64,000 nucleotides of DNA from JAVBKX01 sp031553835 (GCA_031553835.1 JAVBKX010000023.1:107866-171865), one strand, 5' to 3'. Shown: positions 43,576 to 53,086, numbered from the stretch's first letter. Made by a program: numbers and translations. Notes: generated from the sequence alone by a model not told the origin.

Positions 43576-44361
43576 ATGATAAAAAATATGCTGTTTTTGT
43601 TGTTCTGTTTTTGTTGTTGGATCAATATTCCGGCCCAGATTTCTCATGCATCGCAGCCCAGAGACATCAGTCGTCAGGCATCTTCCAGGGCTTCCAAAGC
43701 CAGAATCGCATCGAATGTAACTTTTGGAGCCAATTCGCAAACCGGCAATACGGAAAAAAGCGGCATTTTCGCTACAGCTTCATTTGCCTCTGTAGATAGC
43801 ATTAAAGAATTTTCGGCCAATCTTCGTTATGCTTTCGGAGCCAACAACGAAGTCGTCAATCAACGCGAGTATCTTGTTGGCGGTCAATGCGATTATCATC
43901 CGCTTTCCCGGTTGTCGCCGTTTGTACGCTTTGAATTTTACAATAATGAATTCAGAAAAATTGCACAGCGATATTCAGGATTACTCGGCCTGAAATACCG
44001 GTATTTTGTTTACAAACGCACCAGCGATTATTCGATTAGCGCAGCATTATTATATAATTTCGAAAAATACACATCAGATACAGACTTACCCCATGCAGAA
44101 AAAATGCGCATTTCCATCCGTCCTAAATTCAAACAAACCTTGATGGAAAATATTCATCTGTTGGCCGAAGTCTATTATAAACCCAATCTGGCCGATTTTA
44201 CAGATTATATGGTGTATTCCATCGCAACGCTCAATTTCAGAGTCAACCGCCATATCTTTTTACGTACTTCGTATGAATATGAATACAACAGTCGTCCCGC
44301 GACCGCAACCGTAAAAAAGACCGATACTTTATTATTGGGCAGTTTTGGAGTGGACTTCTGA
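43576..44361 (+). CDS. DUF481-like outer-membrane protein
   Basis: The protein has 261 residues from the ATG at 43576, with a signal peptide (MLFLLFCFCCWINIPAQ). The body alternates strands with aromatic ends: NVTFGANSQTGNTEKSGI, SANLRYAFGANNEV, SRLSPFVRFEFYNNEFR and GLLGLKYRYFVYK. This resembles the YdiY/DUF481 barrel, where S.QTGNT is a hallmark. The longer in-frame reading from 43438 would overlap the lipoprotein gene and is rejected. It is last in the block and could be separately expressed. Confidence 0.78.
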   Translation: MIKNMLFLLFCFCCWINIPAQISHASQPRDISRQASSRASKARIASNVTFGANSQTGNTEKSGIFATASFASVDSIKEFSANLRYAFGANNEVVNQREYLVGGQCDYHPLSRLSPFVRFEFYNNEFRKIAQRYSGLLGLKYRYFVYKRTSDYSISAALLYNFEKYTSDTDLPHAEKMRISIRPKFKQTLMENIHLLAEVYYKPNLADFTDYMVYSIATLNFRVNRHIFLRTSYEYEYNSRPATATVKKTDTLLLGSFGVDF

Positions 44362-44388
44362 ATGCATTGAAAACTGGAAACAAAATAT

Positions 44389-44396
44389 TAATTTTG
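44389..44396 (+). promoter_or_regulatory. -7 box (TAATTTTG) of the fumarase gene
   Basis: Exact TAnnTTTG match 47 nt before the ATG at 44443. Confidence 0.5.
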
Positions 44397-44442
44397 TAGT
44401 CTAAAATCAGTAATTCTTAATTTAATTTATAATTGAAGTAGT

Positions 44443-46059
44443 ATGGCAACTCCTCCTTTTAAGTATCAGGATCCCTTCCCATTGGGAAAAGATGAAACCG
44501 AGTATTATTTATTGACCGAAGAAGGCGTATCGGTTTCCCGGTTTGAAGGAAACGAAATATTGAAAGTAACGCCCGAAGCGTTGACTCGTTTGGCGAATGC
44601 TTGTTTTCACGATTGTTCATTTTTCCTGCGTCCCGAACATCAGAAGCAGGTCGCAGCTGTTTTAGCTGATCCCGAAGCATCTGAAAACGACAAGTATGTG
44701 GCGTTAACCATGCTTCGTAATGCAGAAATTGCGGCAAAAGGCATTTTGCCGTTCTGCCAGGATACCGGAACCGCTACGATCATTGCCAAAAAAGGTCAGC
44801 AGGTCTGGACGGGTGGGGGAGATGAAGAAGCCTTGTCGTTGGGAGTTTACAAAACATATACAGAAGAAAATTTGCGTTATTCCCAAACCATTCCGTTGGA
44901 TATGTACACCGAAAAAAATTCGGGAACTAACCTTCCTGCTCAGATTGATATACAAGCGGTTAGCGGAATGGAATACAAATTCCTTTGCATTGCCAAAGGT
45001 GGCGGATCGGCCAACAAAACCTATTTGTTTCAGGAAACAAAAGCATTGTTGAATCCCGAAACATTGGAAAAATTCATGATCGAAAAAATGAAATCATTGG
45101 GTACTGCCGCCTGTCCTCCATATCATATTGCTTTTGTCATTGGCGGAACTTCGGCTGATGCTTGTTTGAAAACCGTGAAATTAACTTCTGCCAAATATTA
45201 TGATTCATTGCCCACTACCGGCAATGAAGGTGGCCAGGCTTTCCGGGATATTGAGCTGGAAAAGAAAATGCTGGAAGCCGCTCAAAAAATCGGATTGGGT
45301 GCACAATTCGGCGGAAAATATTTAGCGTACGACATTCGTATTGTTCGTTTACCACGCCACGGAGCTTCCTGTCCGGTGGGAATGGCAGTATCTTGTTCTT
45401 CCGACCGCAACATCAAAGCTAAAATCAATACAACAGGCGTTTGTATTGAAAAATTGGAAGACAATCCAGGAAAATATATTCCTGAATCCTTGAGAAATAC
45501 AGGAGAAGGTGATGCCGTAAAAATCAATCTCAATCGCCCGATGAAGGAAATTTTGGCAGAGTTGACGAAATATCCCGTAGCGACCCGTTTATCATTGAAC
45601 GGAACCATTATCGTAGGACGTGATATTGCCCATGCCAAATTGAAAGAACGTTTGGATAGAGGGGAGGATTTGCCGCAATATATCAAAGATCATCCTATTT
45701 ATTATGCAGGTCCTGCTAAAACGCCTCAAGGTATGGCTTGCGGATCAATGGGACCGACTACAGCCGGACGAATGGATTCGTATGTCGATCTCTTCCAAAG
45801 CCATGGCGGAAGCATGGTAATGTTGGCCAAAGGAAACCGCAGTCAACAAGTGACTGATGCCTGCAAAACATACGGAGGATTCTATTTAGGTTCCATTGGA
45901 GGACCGGCGGCTATCCTGGCGCAAAACAACATCAAGAGCATTGAATGTGTAGAATATCCGGAGCTTGGAATGGAAGCCATTTGGAAAATAGAAGTAGTAG
46001 ATTTCCCTGCATTTATCTTAGTGGATGACAAAGGGAATGATTTCTTTAAAAAGATTTAG
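44443..46059 (+). CDS. fumA: Fumarate hydratase, class I (iron-sulfur)
   Basis: The protein has 538 residues, the length of single-chain class I fumarases. It contains LPFCQDTGTATIIAKKGQQV near 104-123 with a cluster Cys, KGGGSANKTYLFQET near 185, MACGSMGPTTAGRMDSY near 428, and GSIGGPAAILAQN. Three Cys residues would ligate the [4Fe-4S] cluster. It interconverts fumarate and malate, feeding the fumarate respiration typical of anaerobic Bacteroidales. It stands alone between the signalling block and the BON gene. Confidence 0.95.
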   Translation: MATPPFKYQDPFPLGKDETEYYLLTEEGVSVSRFEGNEILKVTPEALTRLANACFHDCSFFLRPEHQKQVAAVLADPEASENDKYVALTMLRNAEIAAKGILPFCQDTGTATIIAKKGQQVWTGGGDEEALSLGVYKTYTEENLRYSQTIPLDMYTEKNSGTNLPAQIDIQAVSGMEYKFLCIAKGGGSANKTYLFQETKALLNPETLEKFMIEKMKSLGTAACPPYHIAFVIGGTSADACLKTVKLTSAKYYDSLPTTGNEGGQAFRDIELEKKMLEAAQKIGLGAQFGGKYLAYDIRIVRLPRHGASCPVGMAVSCSSDRNIKAKINTTGVCIEKLEDNPGKYIPESLRNTGEGDAVKINLNRPMKEILAELTKYPVATRLSLNGTIIVGRDIAHAKLKERLDRGEDLPQYIKDHPIYYAGPAKTPQGMACGSMGPTTAGRMDSYVDLFQSHGGSMVMLAKGNRSQQVTDACKTYGGFYLGSIGGPAAILAQNNIKSIECVEYPELGMEAIWKIEVVDFPAFILVDDKGNDFFKKI

Positions 46060-46168
46060 ATTTTTTGAACTGTTTTATTATTTATTACGACAACAAAAAA
46101 GCGGTAAAATACGTTTTCATTCAATAAAAGATAAAATTTTGGAATATTGAATCAGAAAAGTTATCATC

Positions 46169-46648
46169 ATGAAAACGAAAGTATTATTAAGTGCAACCGC
46201 TTTTTTGTTGTCTTTGTTTTTAATTTTAGTTTCCTGTGGACGTAAAGATCCTGCCATCCAAAAAGATGTAATCCTGAAATTATCTGAAATTTCTATTCCT
46301 GCAACAGCTACCGTGCAAGAAGGAGTCGTTATCCTGGAGGGTGTCGTGGAAACGGATGATCAAAAGATGCAGGCTGAGGTTGAGATTATACCGCTTCAAG
46401 GAGTGAAATCGGTTGTAAATAATATTCAAGTAGTTCCGCCTGCTCCTAAAATTAATCCGGATGAAGAATTAGCGAAAAAAATCATGCAAAGTTTGTACGA
46501 CGCCGGATATTCTTTGGTAAAGGTAAATGTTACCGATAGCATAGCTACGCTTTCGGGAGAGGCAAAGAAAAAAGAAATGAAAAGAATCACAGACGTGGTG
46601 AGCCAAACCGGAGCTAAAAAGATCATCAGCACAATGACCGTAAAATAG
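46169..46648 (+). CDS. Lipoprotein with two BON domains
   Basis: The protein has 159 residues. The lipobox is LFLILVSCG (Cys near residue 24). Two BON units follow: DVILKLSEISIPATATVQEG with VKSVVNNIQVVPP, and ELAKKIMQSLYDAGYSLVKV with VSQTGAKKIISTMTVK. BON domains bind phospholipid or peptidoglycan and occur in osmotic-stress envelope proteins. A terminator-like hairpin follows at 46680-46713. Confidence 0.83.
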   Translation: MKTKVLLSATAFLLSLFLILVSCGRKDPAIQKDVILKLSEISIPATATVQEGVVILEGVVETDDQKMQAEVEIIPLQGVKSVVNNIQVVPPAPKINPDEELAKKIMQSLYDAGYSLVKVNVTDSIATLSGEAKKKEMKRITDVVSQTGAKKIISTMTVK

Positions 46649-46679
46649 GGGAAATTTATTCGTCAGGTACTTATAAGGA

Positions 46680-46713
46680 GAAAAAGAGTCTCAATTGTAG
46701 AGGCTCTTTTTTT
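46680..46713 (+). terminator. Rho-independent terminator after the BON lipoprotein gene
   Basis: GAGTCTC pairs with GAGGCTC around AATTGTA, with flanking A and T runs and a T7 tail. Confidence 0.7.
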
Positions 46714-46853
46714 ATTTCTTCCAATTTGACAATTACTCTGTTGAATTGTGGCAATGTATTTGCAGAATTGAACAAGAAAAATACTACAAGGTGGACAGGT
46801 AAAATTAGGCAACCTGTTCATAATAAATCAATAGAAATATAAACGACAAAGAT

Positions 46854-47417
46854 ATGAAATCAAAAAAAATGGATTTGGAACCGGAATTCCAACAGGAAGG
46901 CGCTGACAATTTGGCGGAAGAAGCGACAAATGAGCAGAAAGAAACAACGGATGTTGCAACTGAAAATGCCGATGCTGACAACTTGTCGGAAGAATTGGCG
47001 AAAATGAAAGATTCTTACTTGCGTTTAATGGCGGAATATGATAATTACCGGAAACGAACATTAAAAGAAAAAGCTGATTTGATTAAAAATGGAGGCGAAA
47101 ACGTATTAATCGGCTTCCTGCCTGTATTGGACGACCTGGAGAGAGCGTTGGAAAATATGGAAAAATCAACGGATATGGTAGCGGTAACCGAAGGTATTCG
47201 TTTGATTTATAGTAAATTGATTGCTTTTATGAATAAAAGCGGAGTGCAAACTATTGAATTGAAAAATAAACCTTTTGATGACGAAACGGCCGAAGCGGTA
47301 GCTATTATTCCTGCTCCGTCTGAAGACTTAAAAGGCAAAATAGTAGAATGTGTCCAAACCGGGTATAAGTTGCATGACAAAGTAATACGCCATGCAAAAG
47401 TAGTGGTAGCGGAGTAA
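46854..47417 (+). CDS. grpE: Nucleotide exchange factor GrpE
   Basis: The protein has 187 residues: an acidic N-terminal tail (QEGADNLAEEATNEQKE), a long helix (LRLMAEYDNYRKRTLKEKAD), then GFLPVLDDLERALENMEKST and a C-terminal beta domain with VQTGYKLHDKVIRHAKVVV. It is the GrpE exchange factor for DnaK. It is 21 nt upstream of dnaJ; dnaK is not in the window. Confidence 0.96.
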   Translation: MKSKKMDLEPEFQQEGADNLAEEATNEQKETTDVATENADADNLSEELAKMKDSYLRLMAEYDNYRKRTLKEKADLIKNGGENVLIGFLPVLDDLERALENMEKSTDMVAVTEGIRLIYSKLIAFMNKSGVQTIELKNKPFDDETAEAVAIIPAPSEDLKGKIVECVQTGYKLHDKVIRHAKVVVAE

Positions 47418-47438
47418 TATTTACAAGAAGAAAAAACA

Positions 47439-48599
47439 ATGGCGAAGAGAGATTATTATGAAATTTTGGAGGTGTCAAAAAATGCTTCGGTAGAAGAAAT
47501 CAAAAAAGCATACCGGAAAAAAGCCATCCAATACCACCCGGACAAAAATCCGGATGATACAACTGCTGAAGAAAAATTCAAAGAAGCGGCAGAAGCGTAT
47601 GAAGTATTGAGCAACGAAGAAAAACGCAGACGCTATGATCAATTCGGACATGCCGGAGTAGGAGGCGCTTCCGGAAGTGGAGGATTTGGCGGAGGAGGTA
47701 TGTCTATGGATGATATTTTCTCTCAATTCGGCGATATATTCGGCGGCCATTTTGGTGGTGGTTTTGGCGGATTCGGCGGCTTTGGCGGAGGACGTCAGGG
47801 AAAACGGGTTAATCGAGGATCTGATTTACGGGTCAAAGTGAAATTAAACCTGAAAGAAATAGCTGCAGGAGTCGAGAAAAAAATTAAAGTAAAAAAATTT
47901 GTCGGTTGTTCCCATTGCAACGGAACAGGCGCAGAAGGTTCCGATGGCTATACCACTTGTAATACCTGTCATGGCAGTGGCTATATAACTCGTGTAACCA
48001 ATACGATTTTAGGCCAGATGCAGACCTCTTCCCCTTGTTCGGCCTGTAGCGGCGAAGGCAAAATCATTACCCATAAATGCAAGCATTGCAGTGGAGAAGG
48101 CATTGTGAAAGAAGACGAAGTCATCTCCATCAAAATCCCCGCCGGTGTTGCCGAAGGCATGCAGTTGGCCATGAGCGGGAAAGGCAATGCAGCCCGGCAT
48201 GGCGGCATCAATGGCGATTTGTTGGTAGTGATCGAAGAAGAACCGCATCCTGAATTGTTGCGCGATGAAAACGATTTGATATACAATCTGTTGCTTAGCT
48301 TCCCCATGGCAACCCTCGGCGGAGAAGTGGAAGTTCCTACAGTAGAAGGTAAAGCCAAAGTGAAGATCGAACCAGGTACTCAACCGGGAAAAATGCTGAG
48401 ACTCAGGAATAAAGGACTTCCCAGTGTAAACCATTATGGAACAGGCGATTTATTGGTCAATATTAGTGTATATGTTCCCGAAAAAATCAGTTCGGAAGAA
48501 AAAAAACTCTTGGGAGAATTGGAGGAATCACCTAATTTCAAACCGGAAAAATCTGCGAAAGAAAGAGTATTCAGCAGATTCCGAAAAATGTTTGAATGA
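47439..48599 (+). CDS. dnaJ: Chaperone protein DnaJ
   Basis: The protein has 386 residues: J domain with the HPD triad in KAIQYHPDKNPDD, a Gly/Phe-rich region (about 75-125; GGFGGFGGFGGG), four zinc-binding CxxCxGxG repeats (CSHCNGTG, CNTCHGSG, CSACSGEG, CKHCSGEG) and the C-terminal peptide-binding domain. It stimulates DnaK ATPase. It is transcribed with grpE. Confidence 0.97.
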   Translation: MAKRDYYEILEVSKNASVEEIKKAYRKKAIQYHPDKNPDDTTAEEKFKEAAEAYEVLSNEEKRRRYDQFGHAGVGGASGSGGFGGGGMSMDDIFSQFGDIFGGHFGGGFGGFGGFGGGRQGKRVNRGSDLRVKVKLNLKEIAAGVEKKIKVKKFVGCSHCNGTGAEGSDGYTTCNTCHGSGYITRVTNTILGQMQTSSPCSACSGEGKIITHKCKHCSGEGIVKEDEVISIKIPAGVAEGMQLAMSGKGNAARHGGINGDLLVVIEEEPHPELLRDENDLIYNLLLSFPMATLGGEVEVPTVEGKAKVKIEPGTQPGKMLRLRNKGLPSVNHYGTGDLLVNISVYVPEKISSEEKKLLGELEESPNFKPEKSAKERVFSRFRKMFE

Positions 48600-48737
48600 A
48601 ATATAGTTTTCTCTTAATTCTTCTTAATGTTGCCCGGTACGGGTTAAAAGTGTTAAAAAATACATTACAAAATAGTTTTTTGTACGTTAATTTGTATAGT
48701 GAATAATGATATTTAACTAATTAATCAGATTTTAGGT

Positions 48738-50249
48738 ATGAAGAATTCATGGAAATTATTTATGGTTATTGTGCTTACAGCCGTGGTAAGCGCATTGGTT
48801 TCCGTAGGAGTGTACGGATATTTAAACAAAAACGGTATTGTACAAACAGCTTCCAGTGGTTTTCTGCAACCTTTGGTGCATACCTCTTATGCAGATACTG
48901 CGGAAAATACAGATTTTACAGTAGCCGCAGAAAAAAGTGTCCATGCTGTTGTACACATCAAATCGGTGGTCAATCAGAAATCCGCTGCCTATGGGGGACA
49001 GCAATATTTTGACCCATTTGAATTTTTCTTTGGACAAGGTCCTCGCCAACGTCAATATCAGCAGCAACCGCAAATTGGTTTTGGATCAGGTGTAATTATC
49101 TCTACAGATGGGTATATTGTCACCAATAGCCATGTGGTGAATGGAGCAGACGAAATAGAGGTGACGACAAACGATAATAAAACCTATGTTGCAAAATTGA
49201 TCGGCACCGATGAAGTGACCGATATTGCATTGTTAAAAATTGATCAAACCGGATTGGAAGTAATTCCTTTTGGTGATTCGGATAAACTGAAAGTCGGCGA
49301 ATGGGTATTGGCCGTCGGCAATCCTTTCAATCTTACTTCTACTGTTACTGCGGGTATTGTCAGTGCAAAAAACCGGGGAGGAGCTTCGTTTGCAATGCGG
49401 GGAGAAACAGGAATGAAAATTTCTTCCTATATCCAAACCGATGCTGCCGTGAATCCGGGGAATAGCGGGGGCGCTTTGGTCAATACAAAAGGCGAATTAG
49501 TAGGGATTAATACCATGATATTGTCAGAAACGGGTAATTATGCCGGATATTCTTTTGCCGTACCCGTAAGTATCGTGTCTAAAGTAGCTGCCGATTTAAA
49601 AACCTATGGTACAGTACAACGTGCGGTACTCGGGGTTACAATCGATGATATTTCCAATTTGAAACAACGAAATCCGGATGAAGCCGCTAAATTGAAAGTA
49701 ACAGAAGGAGCGTATGTGAATGGTTTTGCTACCACCAGCGCTGCACGCGACGCGGGAATTGAAGCAGGCGATGTTATTACTTCGGTTAATGATGTGAAAG
49801 TTCGCAGCGTAAGTGAATTGCAGGAACAAGTCAATCGTTATAGCCCTGGAACGAAAGTAAAGATTAAAGTACAACGAGGCAGTACCGAAAAAACTTTTAA
49901 TGTAGAACTGAAAAACAGGCAAGGTGGCACAGATATTGTTAAGAATGTATCAGGACAAGAGCTGCTTGGCGGAGCATTCCAGCAACTTTCAGATGAGAAG
50001 AAAAAGAAATACGGTGTTGACTTTGGCGTAGAAGTAACCGGTATTGCTTCCGGAAAATTGAAAGAAGCGGGAGTCACAAAAGGGTTCATTATCCTGACAG
50101 TGAATGAGCGTCGGATAGATAATGTTGAAACCTTGGAGAAGATGGTTGATCAGACCATGCAACAAAGTCCGGATGACAGAGGATTATTTATCAAGGGATT
50201 TTATCCGAACGGGAAAGTGAAATATTATGCAATTGATTTAAATGAATAA
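48738..50249 (+). CDS. DegP/HtrA-type periplasmic serine protease
   Basis: The protein has 503 residues: an N-terminal signal/anchor (MVIVLTAVVSALVSVGVYGYL), a trypsin-like protease with VTNSHVVNGADE (His), TDIALLKID (Asp) and NPGNSGGALVNTKG (Ser), then two PDZ domains (VNGFATTSAARDAGIEAGDV; SGKLKEAGVTKGFIILTVNE). It degrades or refolds damaged envelope proteins. It is expressed upstream of rpoD on the same strand. Confidence 0.95.
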   Translation: MKNSWKLFMVIVLTAVVSALVSVGVYGYLNKNGIVQTASSGFLQPLVHTSYADTAENTDFTVAAEKSVHAVVHIKSVVNQKSAAYGGQQYFDPFEFFFGQGPRQRQYQQQPQIGFGSGVIISTDGYIVTNSHVVNGADEIEVTTNDNKTYVAKLIGTDEVTDIALLKIDQTGLEVIPFGDSDKLKVGEWVLAVGNPFNLTSTVTAGIVSAKNRGGASFAMRGETGMKISSYIQTDAAVNPGNSGGALVNTKGELVGINTMILSETGNYAGYSFAVPVSIVSKVAADLKTYGTVQRAVLGVTIDDISNLKQRNPDEAAKLKVTEGAYVNGFATTSAARDAGIEAGDVITSVNDVKVRSVSELQEQVNRYSPGTKVKIKVQRGSTEKTFNVELKNRQGGTDIVKNVSGQELLGGAFQQLSDEKKKKYGVDFGVEVTGIASGKLKEAGVTKGFIILTVNERRIDNVETLEKMVDQTMQQSPDDRGLFIKGFYPNGKVKYYAIDLNE

Positions 50250-50274
50250 TGTTTCCAATTCGAAAAAAAATCAC

Positions 50275-50282
50275 TACTTTTG
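50275..50282 (+). promoter_or_regulatory. -7 box (TACTTTTG) of rpoD
   Basis: Exact TAnnTTTG match 35 nt before the rpoD ATG. Confidence 0.55.
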
Positions 50283-50317
50283 TGCCCCTATAACAGCTCA
50301 TAGTGGAGAATATATAA

Positions 50318-51178
50318 ATGAGACAGTTAAAAATTACAAAATCAATCACTAATCGCGAAAGCGCTTCACTGGATAAATATCTGCAGGAAATAGGTCGTGA
50401 AGACTTAATTACCGTAGAAGAAGAAGTGGAGTTGGCGCAAGCCATTCGGAGAGGTGATCGGGCTGCATTGGAGAAATTAACGCGTGCAAATCTTCGGTTT
50501 GTGGTATCGGTTGCAAAACAATACCAAAATCAAGGCTTAAGTTTACCTGATTTAATTAATGAAGGAAACTTAGGATTGATTAAAGCTGCTGAAAAATTTG
50601 ATGAAACACGTGGATTTAAGTTCATCTCTTATGCCGTTTGGTGGATCCGTCAATCGATTTTACAGGCATTGGCCGAGCAGTCGAGGATCGTTCGTCTTCC
50701 ATTGAACCAGGTAGGTTCATTGAATAAGATTACAAAAGCTTTTTCAAAATTTGAACAAGAACACGAACGTCGTCCTTCGCCTGAAGAATTAGCCAGTGAA
50801 TTGGATATTCCGGTTGACAAAATTTCAGACACGCTAAAAGTCTCCGGTCGTCACATTTCTGTGGACGCGCCCTTTGTGGAAGGAGAAGACAACAGTTTGT
50901 TGGATGTTCTGATCAATGAAGATGCACCTGTAGCGGACCGTTTGTTGATGAGCGAATCGCTCTCCAAGGAAATCGATCGGGCTCTTTCTACCCTGAGTGA
51001 CCGGGAACGGGACATTATTAAGATGTTTTTCGGTATCGGTTATCAGGAAATGACGCTGGAAGAAATTGGTGATAAATTTGGCTTGACTCGTGAGCGCGTA
51101 AGGCAGATCAAGGAGAAAGCGATTAGAAGGTTGCGTACAAGCAACAAAAATGATTTACTGAAGAGTTATTTAGGCTAA
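50318..51178 (+). CDS. rpoD: Primary RNA polymerase sigma factor (RpoD/SigA family)
   Basis: The protein has 286 residues with no region 1.1 or long non-conserved insert, the compact form typical of Bacteroidota. Region 2 reads RANLRFVVSVAKQYQNQGLS and FKFISYAVWWIRQSILQAL; region 3 follows; region 4 ends with the helix-turn-helix LEEIGDKFGLTRERVRQIKE. It directs transcription from the TTTG/TAnnTTTG promoters found throughout the window. A strong bidirectional terminator follows. Confidence 0.96.
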   Translation: MRQLKITKSITNRESASLDKYLQEIGREDLITVEEEVELAQAIRRGDRAALEKLTRANLRFVVSVAKQYQNQGLSLPDLINEGNLGLIKAAEKFDETRGFKFISYAVWWIRQSILQALAEQSRIVRLPLNQVGSLNKITKAFSKFEQEHERRPSPEELASELDIPVDKISDTLKVSGRHISVDAPFVEGEDNSLLDVLINEDAPVADRLLMSESLSKEIDRALSTLSDRERDIIKMFFGIGYQEMTLEEIGDKFGLTRERVRQIKEKAIRRLRTSNKNDLLKSYLG

Positions 51179-51232
51179 GTGCCTTTTTAGTGCGAAGCAA
51201 ACAGTGCACGATTGAAAATAATGGTTTGCAAC

Positions 51233-51270
51233 AAAAAAATTGCCGGTTGATGTCAACCGGCAATTTTTTT
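51233..51270. terminator. Bidirectional terminator between rpoD and the ribonuclease gene
   Basis: A perfect 18-bp palindrome: A7, TTGCCGGTTGA, a TG loop, TCAACCGGCAA, T7. It can end both the rpoD transcript and the convergent ribonuclease transcript. Confidence 0.92.
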
Positions 51271-51284
51271 GTTTAGACTAAAGC

Positions 51285-52856
51285 TTAAGCCGAGAGCGAC
51301 TCGTCTTTCATGTCTAATTCGTTTTTGTCCGCGTCGTAAAAACGCGCTTCCAGAAAACCAAGGCTTTGATTTGGAATAATTCGGATCCCTAACGAGTATT
51401 TGAATTTCCATTGCCATTTGACAGGCCAAAAACCTTGATTGATAAAAGCTGCAACGTAAGGGTGTACATGCAGACTGAATTTCTTCACTTTAAGCCGGGT
51501 GACCACATCCCTGACTTTTTTCTCTAAATTGTCGGTAAACAAAATCGCCGGCTGGATTTCTCCCTTTCCAAAACAAGTAGGGCAGGTTTCGTCGGTTTGA
51601 AAATCCAAAATCGGGCGTACTCGCTGACGGGTAATTTGCATGAGTCCAAACTTGCTTAAAGGCAGGATATTGTGCCGGGCTCTATCATTAGCCATCACTT
51701 CACGAACATGATCGTATAGTTTTTGGCGATTTTCACCCTCATGCATATCGATAAAATCGATAACAATAATTCCTCCCATGTCCCGGAGCCGTAGTTGGCG
51801 TACAATTTCATCGGCTGCCGCCAGATTGACGTCAATGGCTGTATTTTCCTGTCCGGTACTCGATTTGGATCGATTTCCGCTGTTGACATCGATTACGTGC
51901 ATTGCTTCGGTATGTTCAATAATAAGGTATGCACCGCTTTTAAATGTCACCGTTCGTCCTAATCCGGATTTGATTTGTTTGGTAACGTTGAAATGATCGA
52001 AAACGGGAATTTCTCCTTCGTAAAGTTGCACTACATCTTTACGTTCGGGAGCAATAACATCCACATAGTCTTTTACTTCATTATAAACGTGTTGGTCATT
52101 CACGTAAATATGTTCGAACGAAGGATTGAAAATGTCGCGCAACAGCGCTACTGTCCGGCCGGTTTCTTCAAAAATGAGAGAAGGTAATTTGGCCTTCGAC
52201 AATTTAGACATATTGTCGTCCCATCGTTTTACTAATGATTTTAATTCAGCATCCAGCTCCGCCACTCTTTTCCCTTCGGCGGAAGTTCTCACAATTACAC
52301 CAACATTTTTCGGTTTGATGCTTTGGATCAATTGCTTTAACCGTGCCCGTTCTTCATTCGATTTAATCTTTTGGGAAACGGAAACCTTATCTCCGAAAGG
52401 AATGGCAACCAAATACCTTCCTGCAAATGAAATTTCGGAAGTGAGCCGTGGGCCTTTAGTCGAAATAGGTTCTTTGGCAACCTGCACCAATACCTGATCT
52501 CCTTGAGCAACCAAATCGGTAATAGACCCGTCTTTGTTGATTTCGGGCAGAGTTCCGATTTTTGAAATAGCAGGCAGTTTCTTTTTTTCGGTTAAAGTTG
52601 TTTTTAAGAACTTTTGGAGTGAATTAAAATTTGGACCTAAGTCCTGATAGTGAAGAAATGCGTCTTTTTTATACCCCACATCCACGAAGGCAGCATTCAG
52701 GCCGGGCATCAGTTTTTTTACCTTGCCTAAGTAAATGTTCCCCACCGCGAAATTTGTTTCACGGGCTTCTTTTTGGATTTCGACAAGTTTCTTGTCTTCC
52801 AATACCGCGATGGAAATTTCATTGGGTTGAACATCGATTACTAATTCGCTTACCAT
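51285..52856 (-). CDS. rng: Ribonuclease E/G family protein
   Basis: The protein has 523 residues from the ATG at 52856 (MVSELVIDVQPNEISIAVLE); a longer opening from 52892 is less likely. It has an S1-like RNA-binding region (VGNIYLGKVKKLMPGLNAAF), the catalytic domain with HVIDVNSGNRSK and GGIIVIDFIDMHEGENRQKL (metal-binding Asp residues), and the zinc-link DETCPTCFGKGEIQ. It processes rRNA and degrades mRNA. It lacks the long C-terminal scaffold of E. coli RNase E, so it is RNase G-like. Confidence 0.93.
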   Translation of the reverse strand: MVSELVIDVQPNEISIAVLEDKKLVEIQKEARETNFAVGNIYLGKVKKLMPGLNAAFVDVGYKKDAFLHYQDLGPNFNSLQKFLKTTLTEKKKLPAISKIGTLPEINKDGSITDLVAQGDQVLVQVAKEPISTKGPRLTSEISFAGRYLVAIPFGDKVSVSQKIKSNEERARLKQLIQSIKPKNVGVIVRTSAEGKRVAELDAELKSLVKRWDDNMSKLSKAKLPSLIFEETGRTVALLRDIFNPSFEHIYVNDQHVYNEVKDYVDVIAPERKDVVQLYEGEIPVFDHFNVTKQIKSGLGRTVTFKSGAYLIIEHTEAMHVIDVNSGNRSKSSTGQENTAIDVNLAAADEIVRQLRLRDMGGIIVIDFIDMHEGENRQKLYDHVREVMANDRARHNILPLSKFGLMQITRQRVRPILDFQTDETCPTCFGKGEIQPAILFTDNLEKKVRDVVTRLKVKKFSLHVHPYVAAFINQGFWPVKWQWKFKYSLGIRIIPNQSLGFLEARFYDADKNELDMKDESLSA

Positions 52857-52916
52857 ACTTGATTTATGAGTTGTTAAATAATGACGCATCATCCTGTATT
52901 TATTGCAGGATAATGA

Positions 52917-52940
52917 AAAGGCGCATGAATATGCGCCTTT
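52917..52940 (-). terminator. Hairpin between the small basic protein gene and the ribonuclease gene
   Basis: Perfect 10-bp arms, AAAGGCGCAT and ATGCGCCTTT, with a 4-base loop. The T-run is short, so it may attenuate rather than fully terminate. Confidence 0.6.
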
Positions 52941-52943
52941 CTT

Positions 52944-53036
52944 TTACTTTTTCTTTTTGTGCCTATTTTTTCTAAGCCTTTTTTTCCGCTTGTGCGTGGA
53001 CATTTTATGTCTTTTTCTTTTTTTTCCGCTTGGCAT
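52944..53036 (-). CDS. Very small basic ribosomal-type protein (AURKAIP1/COX24-like)
   Basis: The 93-nt frame on the minus strand encodes 30 residues beginning MPSGKKRKRHKMSTHKRKKR and continuing LRKNRHKKKK. More than half the residues are Lys, Arg or His. This matches the tiny conserved protein found across Bacteroidota and related to the mitochondrial mS38 (AURKAIP1/COX24) C-terminal motif KMxxHKxxKxxK, thought to be a ribosomal protein. It lies between the HU-like gene and rng. It is easy to miss because it is so short. Confidence 0.85.
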   Translation of the reverse strand: MPSGKKRKRHKMSTHKRKKRLRKNRHKKKK

Positions 53037-53086
53037 TTGTTTAGAATTTATATTCGTTAATAATCAAAAGACGCCTGAATTTTGTC

